Assembly (NCBI GenBank): GCA_050954885.1
Contig: JBPBPI010000100.1
Location: 1-58,401 of the forward strand
Reading direction: 5' to 3'
From: JBPBPI01 sp050954885
GTDB lineage: Bacteria > Pseudomonadota > Alphaproteobacteria > Caedimonadales > Caedimonadaceae
Length of the DNA stretch: 58,401 nucleotides
A model generated the notes under the pieces. The model saw only the letters and a program-made list of their open reading frames with translations, was not told the DNA's origin and searched no databases. Position 1 is the stretch's first letter. Each line of letters starts with the position of its first letter. A program made the position numbers and the translations under genes. Shown here piece by piece: positions 45,101 to 52,064 of this stretch.

Positions 45101-45933
45101 AAAATATCTCTTTTTATTGTGGTTATTTTATCTTTAACATTAGGTGCTATATGAACCTTAATGAATGGTTCAAAATAAAGAATATTTTTTACCTTAACAA
45201 ATAAAGAGCCTTTGTCTAAATTATATACAGGGAAAAAATTATTATCATTATCAATACTAATTAACTTTCGTTTTCCCACTGACGTTAAATCTGTCTCAAC
45301 AATAAAATTGTCTAATTTTGCATCTCTTGGATTTGTTAAGAAGCTGGCTAAAATCAATCCACTGACACTTTCATCATCGAGAAAACTTAAACTGTTTTTT
45401 TTATGATTTTCAAAAAAATCATGAAAGTTTTCTCCTAAAATTGTGGCAGATGCTTGACTCACATATCGATTTTTTTTTCTTCCTTCAATTGGATTATCTG
45501 TTTCAATATTATTGAGAACAAGAAAAGTTGAAGCTGGCGCACCTTGTCCTAACAATAATTGATAAAAAGAATATACAGCAAATTCTCTTGAAGGATTTAA
45601 GTTGTCAAACTCTGTCGTACTTTTAAAATGAATACCCCCATCTGCAAATACAGGATGATTTCCCCAAGCATTTGATCTAACAAGATAACCTTTCTGGTTG
45701 CGTGATATAATTTGAAGCGCTTTTTCTTGGGAAATTAAAAAGGAAGCTTTTCCTAAAATAACCAATTCTGCTTTGTTTTCGTCTTCTTGTTCGCCCTTTA
45801 CAAAACGAATAATTTTATTTTGTAACTCCGCAATATCTCCTGAAGATTTTTCATAAAGAGAGCTTGCATGAACAAAAGAAAGCGAGAGTAATATGCTGCA
45901 AAAGAAAACTTTAACAAGATGATTTTTTAGCAC
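42118..45933 (-). CDS. Large secreted effector-like protein: kinase-like, leucine-rich, F-box-like and Sel1-like segments
   Basis: The 1271-residue protein starts at a GTG (AGGAAT before it) with a signal peptide ending VHAS (1-24). Residues about 90-245 resemble a PI3/4-kinase or HipA-like fold: Lys104 in HFKS, Glu117, NPRDAKLDNFIV (202-212; catalytic-loop-like) and LISIDNDNNFF (224-234; metal-loop-like). Leucine-rich repeats of the ribonuclease-inhibitor type run from about 655 to 1000 (LTSLNLHESNFETEHVKEI, ITSLNLANNNFDDTQ), with weaker ones from about 475. An F-box-like segment lies at 1047-1080 (LPVSFQYALIDSL then VSKYFKNLL). A Sel1-like end (KKAELLQKAADYDHAKAQF) follows. It is strongly AT-rich. 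Likely a host-directed effector; domain calls are by eye. Confidence 0.7.
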   Translation of the reverse strand: MLKNHLVKVFFCSILLSLSFVHASSLYEKSSGDIAELQNKIIRFVKGEQEDENKAELVILGKASFLISQEKALQIISRNQKGYLVRSNAWGNHPVFADGGIHFKSTTEFDNLNPSREFAVYSFYQLLLGQGAPASTFLVLNNIETDNPIEGRKKNRYVSQASATILGENFHDFFENHKKNSLSFLDDESVSGLILASFLTNPRDAKLDNFIVETDLTSVGKRKLISIDNDNNFFPVYNLDKGSLFVKVKNILYFEPFIKVHIAPNVKDKITTIKRDIFILHWLATLWDQDKKYQQLIKKGVISEKELRQQGISLFISLDILREIPKNLKRIQFWLKRGASLETIFRVLHPLTHARYQNLFIEKENARKALNVIYQENPSLEESLDLSEMLEDGRTIARAIKDEKSLIKNRSTENIFQNPLKEFAQEYFLHKFHLLYQVVQDKSFKDLLSNLKLILSSHKTKEYLEKNYLSSQSNSIIDLNDKFMSDKEIDILIEVLRQSFMPSSLILTNNLIKAQHVFPKLLKLFFESQQKDWEIDLRNNFIQIPDTPEDFEIFFKDFIVYHQKNQRGFLWLRGNPLSSSQLNHLDKIQIGNAIDAFIETGENRFLKKFDLTFTVRDHLENSYKRGELFKNCDMSKSSLKTIDLMALSAFFAHQQNNHQLDILNIGGNALTLKTNSSVEALVKLLKHQTNLTSLNLHESNFETEHVKEIIEHLHFLPYLNQLNLAGTYISSEHLKNLISILKNHPSITSLNLANNNFDDTQANLLCNFLCQHPNLDDVDLRWNAFSETAFKNFFNSLKENKRLTILRLDNNPLESPILEAISQKLSKNIIQRAKNNQESLDEEIKKLFYYKIPEIIQEEIISILRGEGSLYLEEVKMTPFMLKVLSQVLKENKVYVISIKDCKLTDQNFGFLIQNLKSRFPLKKLDLSDNKISTLEPFISLIQKEIPLTHLDLWGNSINETALKVFLKSLNSIFPKIRELDLSFNAIDYKNSDIEENIKILKKETSLVPVQILSRDEQEKIIYFENIPELHLQETFSTTQISVFKYLPVSFQYALIDSLDTLQQIKNFGSVSKYFKNLLNDYLKIKLPFFNKSQIIDYFYRRDQLSFEDRWLVKHENDILFNKEYYREDIDDVVKKSLAYLKSIVLKETLRHQFSEQNLKKAFFKTKNALKHRFFSSIFCRPFKGLTKAKLFFYASKIFSQEKEIFLKKSESNLTKLMRPENTKSYTCGEAYYFKWKYFLEEDQQKKAELLQKAADYDHAKAQFMIEKIKK

Positions 45934-45972
45934 TATTATTCCTAGATTATATGATCTAAATTACAATCTTTA

Positions 45973-46692
45973 TTATTTTTTATCGCGGCTGTTCTTTTTA
46001 TCAATCAGGCGTACCCAGGCTTGCCAATCGCGCAGGCCTAAGTCTTTTTCAAATCCCAAGAGATCTTGCACAGATTTCTCGCACACATTTTGATCTGGCA
46101 CGATCAAGGGTTGATTCATAGACGAGGCCAAACATTGCACCAAACACGCTTGATGCAGATGATAGGCATAAAAGGCGGCCTCATGTAAAGTACGGCCACA
46201 CACTAGTGCACCATGATTGCGCATGATCATGACATAATTTCGGCCCAAACTGGTTTGAAGTTTGCTTCTTTGAGTTTTGTTCAGTTCAAGGGAATCGTAA
46301 TCATGATAGGAAACACGGTTGTAAAAATGCAGTGCCCATTGGCTGAGGGGCATGAGCCCTTGGACACAGGCCGATACCGCCACAATGGCCGGCGTGTGAA
46401 GATGAAAAACGGCACCTACATCTGGACGGTCCTCGTAGACCGCCCCATGAATAGTATAGCCTGTTTCGTTATATTGATATTCTTCACCTTCCAATACCTT
46501 ACCGTTAGATGACACTTTCATTAACGTATCAGGGGTGACCTCTTCAAAGCGCATTCCAAAAGGATAAATAAAAAAAGAATTTTTTTCCTGCGTCCTCGCG
46601 GATAAATGGGTATAGGTATGATCATCTAAACGCAAATGACTTAAGATTTGATAGGCATAGGCTAAATTTTCTTTAATTTTAGAATTTGACAC
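45973..46692 (-). CDS. Class II aldolase/adducin-family protein
   Basis: The 239-residue protein has the class II aldolase pattern: LDDHTYTHLSAR, HLHTPAIVAVSA with two metal His, and MRNHGALVCGRTLHEAAFYAYHLH with further metal and catalytic residues. Relatives include fuculose-phosphate aldolase and related lyases, and many members of this length have no known substrate. The start is GTG with AAGGGAA ahead of it. Single gene, 49 bases after the GNAT-family gene start on the other side. Confidence 0.85.
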   Translation of the reverse strand: MSNSKIKENLAYAYQILSHLRLDDHTYTHLSARTQEKNSFFIYPFGMRFEEVTPDTLMKVSSNGKVLEGEEYQYNETGYTIHGAVYEDRPDVGAVFHLHTPAIVAVSACVQGLMPLSQWALHFYNRVSYHDYDSLELNKTQRSKLQTSLGRNYVMIMRNHGALVCGRTLHEAAFYAYHLHQACLVQCLASSMNQPLIVPDQNVCEKSVQDLLGFEKDLGLRDWQAWVRLIDKKNSRDKK

Positions 46693-46740
46693 AGCGTTCC
46701 CTTATAATTTTTTGATCACATCAATTTAAAATATATCTTT

Positions 46741-47283
46741 TTATGATGTTTTAACAGATTCAAATTTATAACAAATTTCAGGATAAGAGCTATCGCCCAT
46801 TTTGGACATTTCGTAACCATGTTCGACCCCGCCTTGATTTTCATAAAACCGGCGAGCAACTTTATTTTCCTTAAGCACCCAAACCATAAAAGGATATAAG
46901 TTTTCCTGAATGAAATGCGTGCGAATATTTTTCATCATCTCGCGACCAATACCTTGTTTTTTATAAGCCTGTAATAAATATAAAGAATAAATCTCCCCTT
47001 TGATATTGCTTGACTCTCGACTTGGCCCCACGTCCGAAAAGCCAATAATATGGCCTTGCCAACAAGCGACAAAACATTTTGATTGAAAATTTTTTGTTAA
47101 AAATATTTGTTGACGTAGCCTCAATCGATCTTCAAAGGTGATGCTGTTAATATAATTGATATCGATCAATCCCAAATAGCTTTCATGCCAAGCCTGAACA
47201 TGAATTTTTGCAATATTTTCTGCATCTTCTAAATTGGCAAATCGAATGCTTAAGTTTGAAAAAAGATTATTTCTGCTATTCAA
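46741..47283 (-). CDS. GNAT-family N-acetyltransferase
   Basis: The 180-residue protein has the GNAT core: IRFANLEDAENIAKIHVQAW at the start, GEIYSLYLLQAYKKQGIGREMM (acetyl-CoA pyrophosphate loop, Q/KKQGIG), and VLKENKVARRFYENQGG near the C-terminus. The substrate cannot be told; the layout is like RimI/small-molecule acetyltransferases. The start is a TTG at 47283. Confidence 0.88.
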   Translation of the reverse strand: MNSRNNLFSNLSIRFANLEDAENIAKIHVQAWHESYLGLIDINYINSITFEDRLRLRQQIFLTKNFQSKCFVACWQGHIIGFSDVGPSRESSNIKGEIYSLYLLQAYKKQGIGREMMKNIRTHFIQENLYPFMVWVLKENKVARRFYENQGGVEHGYEMSKMGDSSYPEICYKFESVKTS

Positions 47284-47326
47284 TATTATCTACTCTCTTT
47301 TAAAACAACAAAATTCAATTGCGGAC

Positions 47327-47356
47327 AAAAAAAAGGCCTGTCAAAAGACAGACCTT
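47327..47356 (-). terminator. Intrinsic terminator of pal
   Basis: A 10-bp stem (47333-47342 with 47347-47356; one wobble on the minus strand) with a four-base loop runs on the minus strand into eight T. It stands 30 bases after the pal stop. Confidence 0.85.
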
Positions 47357-47385
47357 CTTATTTTCTAATCGATGAAAATCAGAAA

Positions 47386-47880
47386 TTAGCGAACAACAGT
47401 CACAGCGCGACGGTTCTTTGCATAAGCTTCTTCAGTCATTGCACCGTCGATTAAACGGTCTTTACCGTAAGAAACAGTTTCGATGCGTGAAGCTTCGATT
47501 CCGTTTTGTACGAAGAAACGCTTAACAGAATGCGCGCGGCGTTCACCGAGTGCCAAGTTGTACTCAGTTGTTCCACGTGGATCACAATAACCTTCGATGC
47601 TGATACCACCGGTTACTTTTTTCAACATGTCAACTTGTGCCATCAAAGTTGCTTGAGCTTCTGCATTGATGTCAGAACGGTCGAAACCGAAATGTACTGT
47701 ATCACGAGCATCTCTTTGCATATCAGCTTCAGATGATGATACTTCTGTGTTGCTTTCGCCACAAGAATCGGATGTTGGGAAGTTATCAAAACCGCCTGTT
47801 ACCTTCTTGTTTTCGTCTGCCATATCGCAAGCTGTTAACAAAGCTGCGACGGAAATCAGACTGATCAATTGATTGCGCAT
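47386..47880 (-). CDS. pal: Peptidoglycan-associated lipoprotein Pal
   Basis: The 164-residue lipoprotein has a signal peptide ending LLTAC and an OmpA-like peptidoglycan-binding domain (HFGFDRSDINAEAQATL, then GYCDPRGTTEYNLALGERRA). Pal anchors the outer membrane to peptidoglycan with the Tol system. AAGAGGA precedes the ATG. It lies 121 bases after tolB and after a hairpin terminator, so it may have its own promoter in addition to operon read-through. Confidence 0.96.
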   Translation of the reverse strand: MRNQLISLISVAALLTACDMADENKKVTGGFDNFPTSDSCGESNTEVSSSEADMQRDARDTVHFGFDRSDINAEAQATLMAQVDMLKKVTGGISIEGYCDPRGTTEYNLALGERRAHSVKRFFVQNGIEASRIETVSYGKDRLIDGAMTEEAYAKNRRAVTVVR

Positions 47881-47926
47881 TACTTATATCCTCTTTCGGG
47901 TTAATTTATAAATATGTTTTTAATGC

Positions 47927-47949
47927 AAAACAGAAAAACTATTTTTCTG
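47927..47949 (-). terminator. Hairpin terminator between tolB and pal
   Basis: CAGAAAAA (47931-47938) pairs with TTTTTCTG (47942-47949) over a three-base loop; on the minus strand it is followed by TTTT. It would end or attenuate tolB transcription before pal. Confidence 0.65.
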
Positions 47950-48001
47950 TTCGTTGCCTTTTTAAACGACCTCAACTTTCATCAACTATATAGATAAAAT
48001 T

Positions 48002-49318
48002 CTATTGAATCAAGGGGGACCAACAAGCACCGGCTGCACCAGTGGGTGTTGAGATTTCTCGCTCGTTATATCCTGTTAAATCAATGGTGTAGACTCGACT
48101 TTTACCAGATCTGTCAACACGTGTGAACATAATTACTCGACCATTAGGGGACCAACATGGATCTTCAACCACATGTCCTTGGGCCAAAAGTCGCTCACCA
48201 CTGCCATCAGATTTCATGACACCGATATAAAATGCACCGGGGGCAAGCTTGGTGAATGCAATTAAATCACCCCGTGGCGACCAAACTGGCGTTTGATATC
48301 GACCTTTGCCAAAACTGATGCGAGTGGCTTCACCGCCGCTTGCTGGCATAATGTAAAGTTGCGGTGTGCCGCCGCGATCTGAGTTAAACACCAATTGTGA
48401 TCCATCAGGTGAATAACAAGGAGAAGTGTCGATATGATTTCCTTCTGTCAACCGTTGAACGGCACGTGATGATAAATTCATTTTATAAAGCGATGTTCGC
48501 CCTTCAGCCGCAAAACTCATCACTACAGATGATCCATCGTGACTGAAACGGGGAGCAAAAGTCATACCTTTAAAATTTCCCAAAAGCTCACGTTGACCAG
48601 ACGAAAGATCCATTAAATACACTTTGGGTTGACGTTTGATAAAATCAAGATAAGCAATTTTAGGGGTACTGGGTGAAAAGCGCGGTGTTAAAACTAAAGA
48701 CTGACCGGTGGTAAGAAAACGATTGTTAAAACCGTCTTGATCCATAATTGCCAATTTTTTTACTTTGTTGGTGGGGGGGCCTGTTTCAGAAACATAGACA
48801 ATTTTGGTGTTAAAATAGCCGTTATCTCCTGTCACCCGTTTATAAATCGAATCGGCAATTTTATGAGCGATGACTCGATAATCTTTAGCAGATGCTTTAA
48901 ATACCATGCCTTCCAATCGAGATTCTGAAATCACATCATAAAAAGCATATTCAACTTGAATCTGTCCGTCGCTGGCTATCTTAATCTCACCGCTAACCAA
49001 TGTTTGAGCGTTAATTGCGCGCCAATCACCAAATCTTGGTTTTTGTTTCAAAGACTCAAGGGTTTGAATGAATGATGCCGGATCTAAAGGTTGAAACAAG
49101 CCACATCGTTCCAAATCTGCGGTCACAATTGAAGCAATTTGCGCGCCCGTGTTGGCCACATTACCACTTCCTTGAAATCCAGTGATCGCAATTGGCATTG
49201 GGGCAATATTGCCTTCCGTAATATCCACCTCTAAAACAGCTTTTGAAGTTCCCATATTTCCTATGAAAAAGACAAAAAGACTTGTGATCAAAACCACATT
49301 TTTAAAATAATTTTTCAA
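48002..49318 (-). CDS. tolB: Tol-Pal system periplasmic beta-propeller TolB
   Basis: The protein has an N-terminal signal segment (NYFKNVVLITSLFVFFIGNM), the TolB N-domain and six WD40-like blades (DTSPCYSPDGSQLVFNSDRGG, QTPVWSPRGDLIAFT, EDPCWSPNGRVIMFT). TolB binds Pal and Tol partners in the periplasm. The start chosen is a TTG at 49318 because GGAGGG lies 4 bases before it; the frame also opens at a TTG at 49330 inside the tolA end. The tolA stop codon lies in the ribosome-binding region, indicating coupling. Confidence 0.94.
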   Translation of the reverse strand: MKNYFKNVVLITSLFVFFIGNMGTSKAVLEVDITEGNIAPMPIAITGFQGSGNVANTGAQIASIVTADLERCGLFQPLDPASFIQTLESLKQKPRFGDWRAINAQTLVSGEIKIASDGQIQVEYAFYDVISESRLEGMVFKASAKDYRVIAHKIADSIYKRVTGDNGYFNTKIVYVSETGPPTNKVKKLAIMDQDGFNNRFLTTGQSLVLTPRFSPSTPKIAYLDFIKRQPKVYLMDLSSGQRELLGNFKGMTFAPRFSHDGSSVVMSFAAEGRTSLYKMNLSSRAVQRLTEGNHIDTSPCYSPDGSQLVFNSDRGGTPQLYIMPASGGEATRISFGKGRYQTPVWSPRGDLIAFTKLAPGAFYIGVMKSDGSGERLLAQGHVVEDPCWSPNGRVIMFTRVDRSGKSRVYTIDLTGYNEREISTPTGAAGACWSPLIQ

Positions 49319-49319
49319 G

Positions 49320-50279
49320 TTACCCTCCAAGCATTTGTTTAGGATTAAAAGTCAATTCTATTTCTTTCCATGATTCATATTTTTCTAACGGCAATGGCAG
49401 TTTTGCACAACGAGGATTTTTGGCTGCCCTCAAAGCACTTTCTGCAGCGATTTTAAAATACGGATCTCGCGCATATCGATTTTTGTCGACAATTTCTGCA
49501 TCTCTCACAGTGCCATCCGAATTTGTCCATAAATGTATTTGAACAGCTAAATCTTCAGCATTCTGGGCGCCTGCTTGCATATCCCAACATTTTTTAAAAT
49601 GAGGCTTCAAAAGTGCTATTTCACTTATCGTTACCTCTTCACCCACTTGACCAACTTGTTTGGCTTCAGGTGTACCTTTGGCGTCTTTTTGAGCCTCGGG
49701 ATCATCTTCGACCTTTTCTTTAAATTCTTTTTCAAGATTTTTCAAAAGAGAGTCCATAGGATTGTCTTTAGGTTTCTTTTTCTCTACCTTTTTTTCTGGC
49801 TTTTTCACAGGCACCTTTGGCTTTGGTGGCGCGGGTTTGGGTTTTGGTTCTGGTTTAGGTTCCGGTTTTTTCTCTTCAGGTTTTGGCTCTGGTTCTGGCA
49901 CTGGCTCAATCTTAGGCTCGGGCTTTGGCTCAGGGGGTGTTGGTTTAACTTCTGGTTCAGGCTTGACCTCTGGCTTAGGTAATTCAGGCTCTGGTTTAGG
50001 CAATTCTGGCTCAGGTTCTGGCTTTGGCTCAGGAGGAGGCGTTGGTTTTACAGGCTGTGGTTTGGGCGGCTCAGGCTTTTTCTCTTCCGGCTTTGGCACT
50101 TCTTTAACTGGCGTTAAAGAAGGCTTTGGCGACATGGTTTCAGCAGCAACCGTCAAAACTTCAACAGGAATCGGCTCCATGATCATGGGTGGTGCTTTAG
50201 GCGCCCAAGGAATGCCAAAGAAGACCAACAAAAAGAAGGCCATATGAACAAGAAAAGAATATAAAGCAGCGCGACGCAT
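49320..50279 (-). CDS. tolA: Tol-Pal cell-envelope protein TolA
   Basis: The 319-residue protein has one N-terminal transmembrane helix (LYSFLVHMAFFLLVFFGIPW), a long Pro-Glu-Lys repeat region (about 55-180, PEPKPEPEPELPKPEPELPK and similar) that acts as a stiff periplasmic rod, and a C-terminal TolA/TonB-like domain (FKKCWDMQAGAQNAEDLAVQ; FKIAAESALRAAKNPRC). Here the rod is proline-rich rather than the Ala/Lys coiled coil of E. coli. TolQRA uses the proton gradient to pull the envelope together at division. Confidence 0.92.
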   Translation of the reverse strand: MRRAALYSFLVHMAFFLLVFFGIPWAPKAPPMIMEPIPVEVLTVAAETMSPKPSLTPVKEVPKPEEKKPEPPKPQPVKPTPPPEPKPEPEPELPKPEPELPKPEVKPEPEVKPTPPEPKPEPKIEPVPEPEPKPEEKKPEPKPEPKPKPAPPKPKVPVKKPEKKVEKKKPKDNPMDSLLKNLEKEFKEKVEDDPEAQKDAKGTPEAKQVGQVGEEVTISEIALLKPHFKKCWDMQAGAQNAEDLAVQIHLWTNSDGTVRDAEIVDKNRYARDPYFKIAAESALRAAKNPRCAKLPLPLEKYESWKEIELTFNPKQMLGG

Positions 50280-50294
50280 GGCAAAGCCTATCTT

Positions 50295-50747
50295 TTAAGG
50301 TTTTACCGGCTTTGGTGGAGGCAATTCAGCCATGAGAGCTATTTTCTCAAAACCTGCTGCTGAAATTGTGCCCATCACTTGTAAAATAAGACCGTAAGCA
50401 ATCTTTTGATCGCCCCTGATAAAGATACGGGTATCGGGTTTGGCTTGAGTGATGGCCTGTAGACGCGACACCAGATTATCAAGATTTACCTCTGTTTCTT
50501 GAATGTAAATCTTTTGATCACTGCTGATAGAAATGGTCAGAGGTTCTACTTTTTCATTGATGGCTTTGGCTTGAGTTTTGGGCAAGTCTACAGGGACGCC
50601 AACAGTCATTAAAGGCGCAGTCACCATAAAGATCACGAGCAGCACCAACATGACATCGACCATGGGTGTCACATTGATATCAGACATCGGCGTGCGTTGA
50701 AAACGATTGCGACGATTTGATCCTTTAGAAGCGCTGGAGATGGCCAT
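50295..50747 (-). CDS. tolR: Tol-Pal motor protein TolR
   Basis: The 150-residue ExbD/TolR protein has one transmembrane helix containing the conserved Asp (MSDINVTPMVDVMLVLLVIF) and a periplasmic domain. With TolQ it forms the proton-driven motor. It starts 2 bases after tolQ. Confidence 0.95.
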   Translation of the reverse strand: MAISSASKGSNRRNRFQRTPMSDINVTPMVDVMLVLLVIFMVTAPLMTVGVPVDLPKTQAKAINEKVEPLTISISSDQKIYIQETEVNLDNLVSRLQAITQAKPDTRIFIRGDQKIAYGLILQVMGTISAAGFEKIALMAELPPPKPVKP

Positions 50748-50749
50748 GG

Positions 50750-51493
50750 TTATTCAACTTCCTCAAGCTGGCGCGAAATGATGGCACTGAATTCGGTTGC
50801 GAAAGATTCCAATCGATTGGCATATCGGCCCAATTCTGTTGAAATTTTGTTGTACGCCAGAACAGCCGGGATGGCCGCAATCAATCCAATTGCCGTGGCA
50901 AATAAAGCCTCTGCAATACCGGGGGCGACCACGGCCAAATTAGTTGATTGCATTTGAGCAATACCTTGGAAGCTGTGCATAATACCCCAAACGGTGCCAA
51001 ACAAGCCGATAAAAGGTGCCGTGGATCCAACAGATGCCAGAAAGCTGAGATTATGCTCCAGACTTTCCATTTCCCTATTTAAGGTTAAATTCATCACCCG
51101 TTCGATACGTTGATGCAAGGTCTCTCTCAAATCTTTACTGACGACCTTACCGTTGGTGGCACTTCGGCGCCATTCACGCATGGCAACGGCAAAAATACTG
51201 GATAAAGGATCGGTGGGACGTGTTCCAATTCGGTCGTAAAGACTTTCAAGGGATCCCCCGGACCAAAAAGATTCTTCAAACTTTTCAGCCGTAGATTTTA
51301 ATGATTTGAGTTTAATAAATTTTGCAAAAATGATTGTCCAGCACCAAATTGAGGCAAAAATCAGCATGATCATGACCAATTGAACCACCCAATCTGCATG
51401 AATAAAAAGACTCCACATTGATAAATCAGGCATCGCCATGGATTGACCAACAGTGACGGGATCGAGAGGGGCATTTGGTAAACTCAAGGTCAA
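50750..51493 (-). CDS. tolQ: Tol-Pal motor protein TolQ
   Basis: The 247-residue MotA/TolQ/ExbB protein has three membrane helices, with the conserved FLASVGSTAPFIGLFGTVWG and GIAEALFATAIGLIAAIPAV motifs. Two TTG starts are possible: 51493, and 51487, which is better spaced (8 bases) from AAGGAG. It follows ybgC by 15 bases. Confidence 0.95.
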   Translation of the reverse strand: MTLSLPNAPLDPVTVGQSMAMPDLSMWSLFIHADWVVQLVMIMLIFASIWCWTIIFAKFIKLKSLKSTAEKFEESFWSGGSLESLYDRIGTRPTDPLSSIFAVAMREWRRSATNGKVVSKDLRETLHQRIERVMNLTLNREMESLEHNLSFLASVGSTAPFIGLFGTVWGIMHSFQGIAQMQSTNLAVVAPGIAEALFATAIGLIAAIPAVLAYNKISTELGRYANRLESFATEFSAIISRQLEEVE

Positions 51494-51508
51494 GACTCCT
51501 TCATCTTT

Positions 51509-51913
51509 CTAGAGCTGTGAAATTTTCACAATAGAATCAGGCAAGCGTATAGGTTTGCCCTCATTATTAATTAAGGCAAGTGTGACCAACATGTCAACAC
51601 ACATCCGTTCCTTTTTAAATATTTTTTGGGACATAACCAAACGAATGCCTCGAATATGGCAAGGACCTGACCTGATTTCTAAGAGATCATCTAAATACGC
51701 AGGAAACTTATAGTAAATATCAACATGGGTGACCACAAAATGACAATTTTGTGTTGATTTTAGGGTTGATTGTTCAAATCCCATTCCCCGCAACCACTCT
51801 GTGCGCGCCCGTTCCGCGTATTTCAAATAATGACTATGATAGACAATTCCACCACTATCGACATCTTCTTGATAGATGCGCACTTTATAATCAGAAATGT
51901 TTTTGTCTTTCAT
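51509..51913 (-). CDS. ybgC: Tol-Pal-associated acyl-CoA thioesterase YbgC
   Basis: The 134-residue hotdog-fold protein has the YbgC signature VYQEDVDSGGIVYHSHYLKYAERARTE-like block (here RIYQEDVDSGGIVYHSHY) with the catalytic Asp, and the RSGPCHIRGIRLVMSQKI stretch. It heads the tol-pal operon. In many alphaproteobacteria ruvCAB lies directly upstream; here a 4.1-kb islet intervenes. Confidence 0.94.
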   Translation of the reverse strand: MKDKNISDYKVRIYQEDVDSGGIVYHSHYLKYAERARTEWLRGMGFEQSTLKSTQNCHFVVTHVDIYYKFPAYLDDLLEIRSGPCHIRGIRLVMSQKIFKKERMCVDMLVTLALINNEGKPIRLPDSIVKISQL

Positions 51914-51999
51914 GCTTTAATATTTTTTTACTTATAAATCTCTTTAAATAATTAACATACTAAAAAATCTGATATAGAAAAAATTACATTTCAATTTTA

Positions 52000-52028
52000 T
52001 TGACAATATTAAAAAATATTGACATAAA
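52000..52028 (+). promoter_or_regulatory. Candidate promoter of the secreted HicA-domain gene
   Basis: TTGACA at 52000-52005 is followed after 17 bases by CATAAA. A second TTGACA lies at 52019-52024. The ATG is at 52065. The -35 surroundings (TTGACAATATTAA) resemble those at 53726 and 28179. Confidence 0.35.
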
Positions 52029-52064
52029 AAATAAGTTTTTTAATTCATCAATGGTTTTATTTTT

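Noticed and set aside
49762..50247. Glycine/serine-rich open frame opposite tolA
   Set aside because: It is the antisense shadow of the Pro-Glu-Lys repeat region of tolA. The repeat codons keep the other strand open. No start signal and no conserved features.
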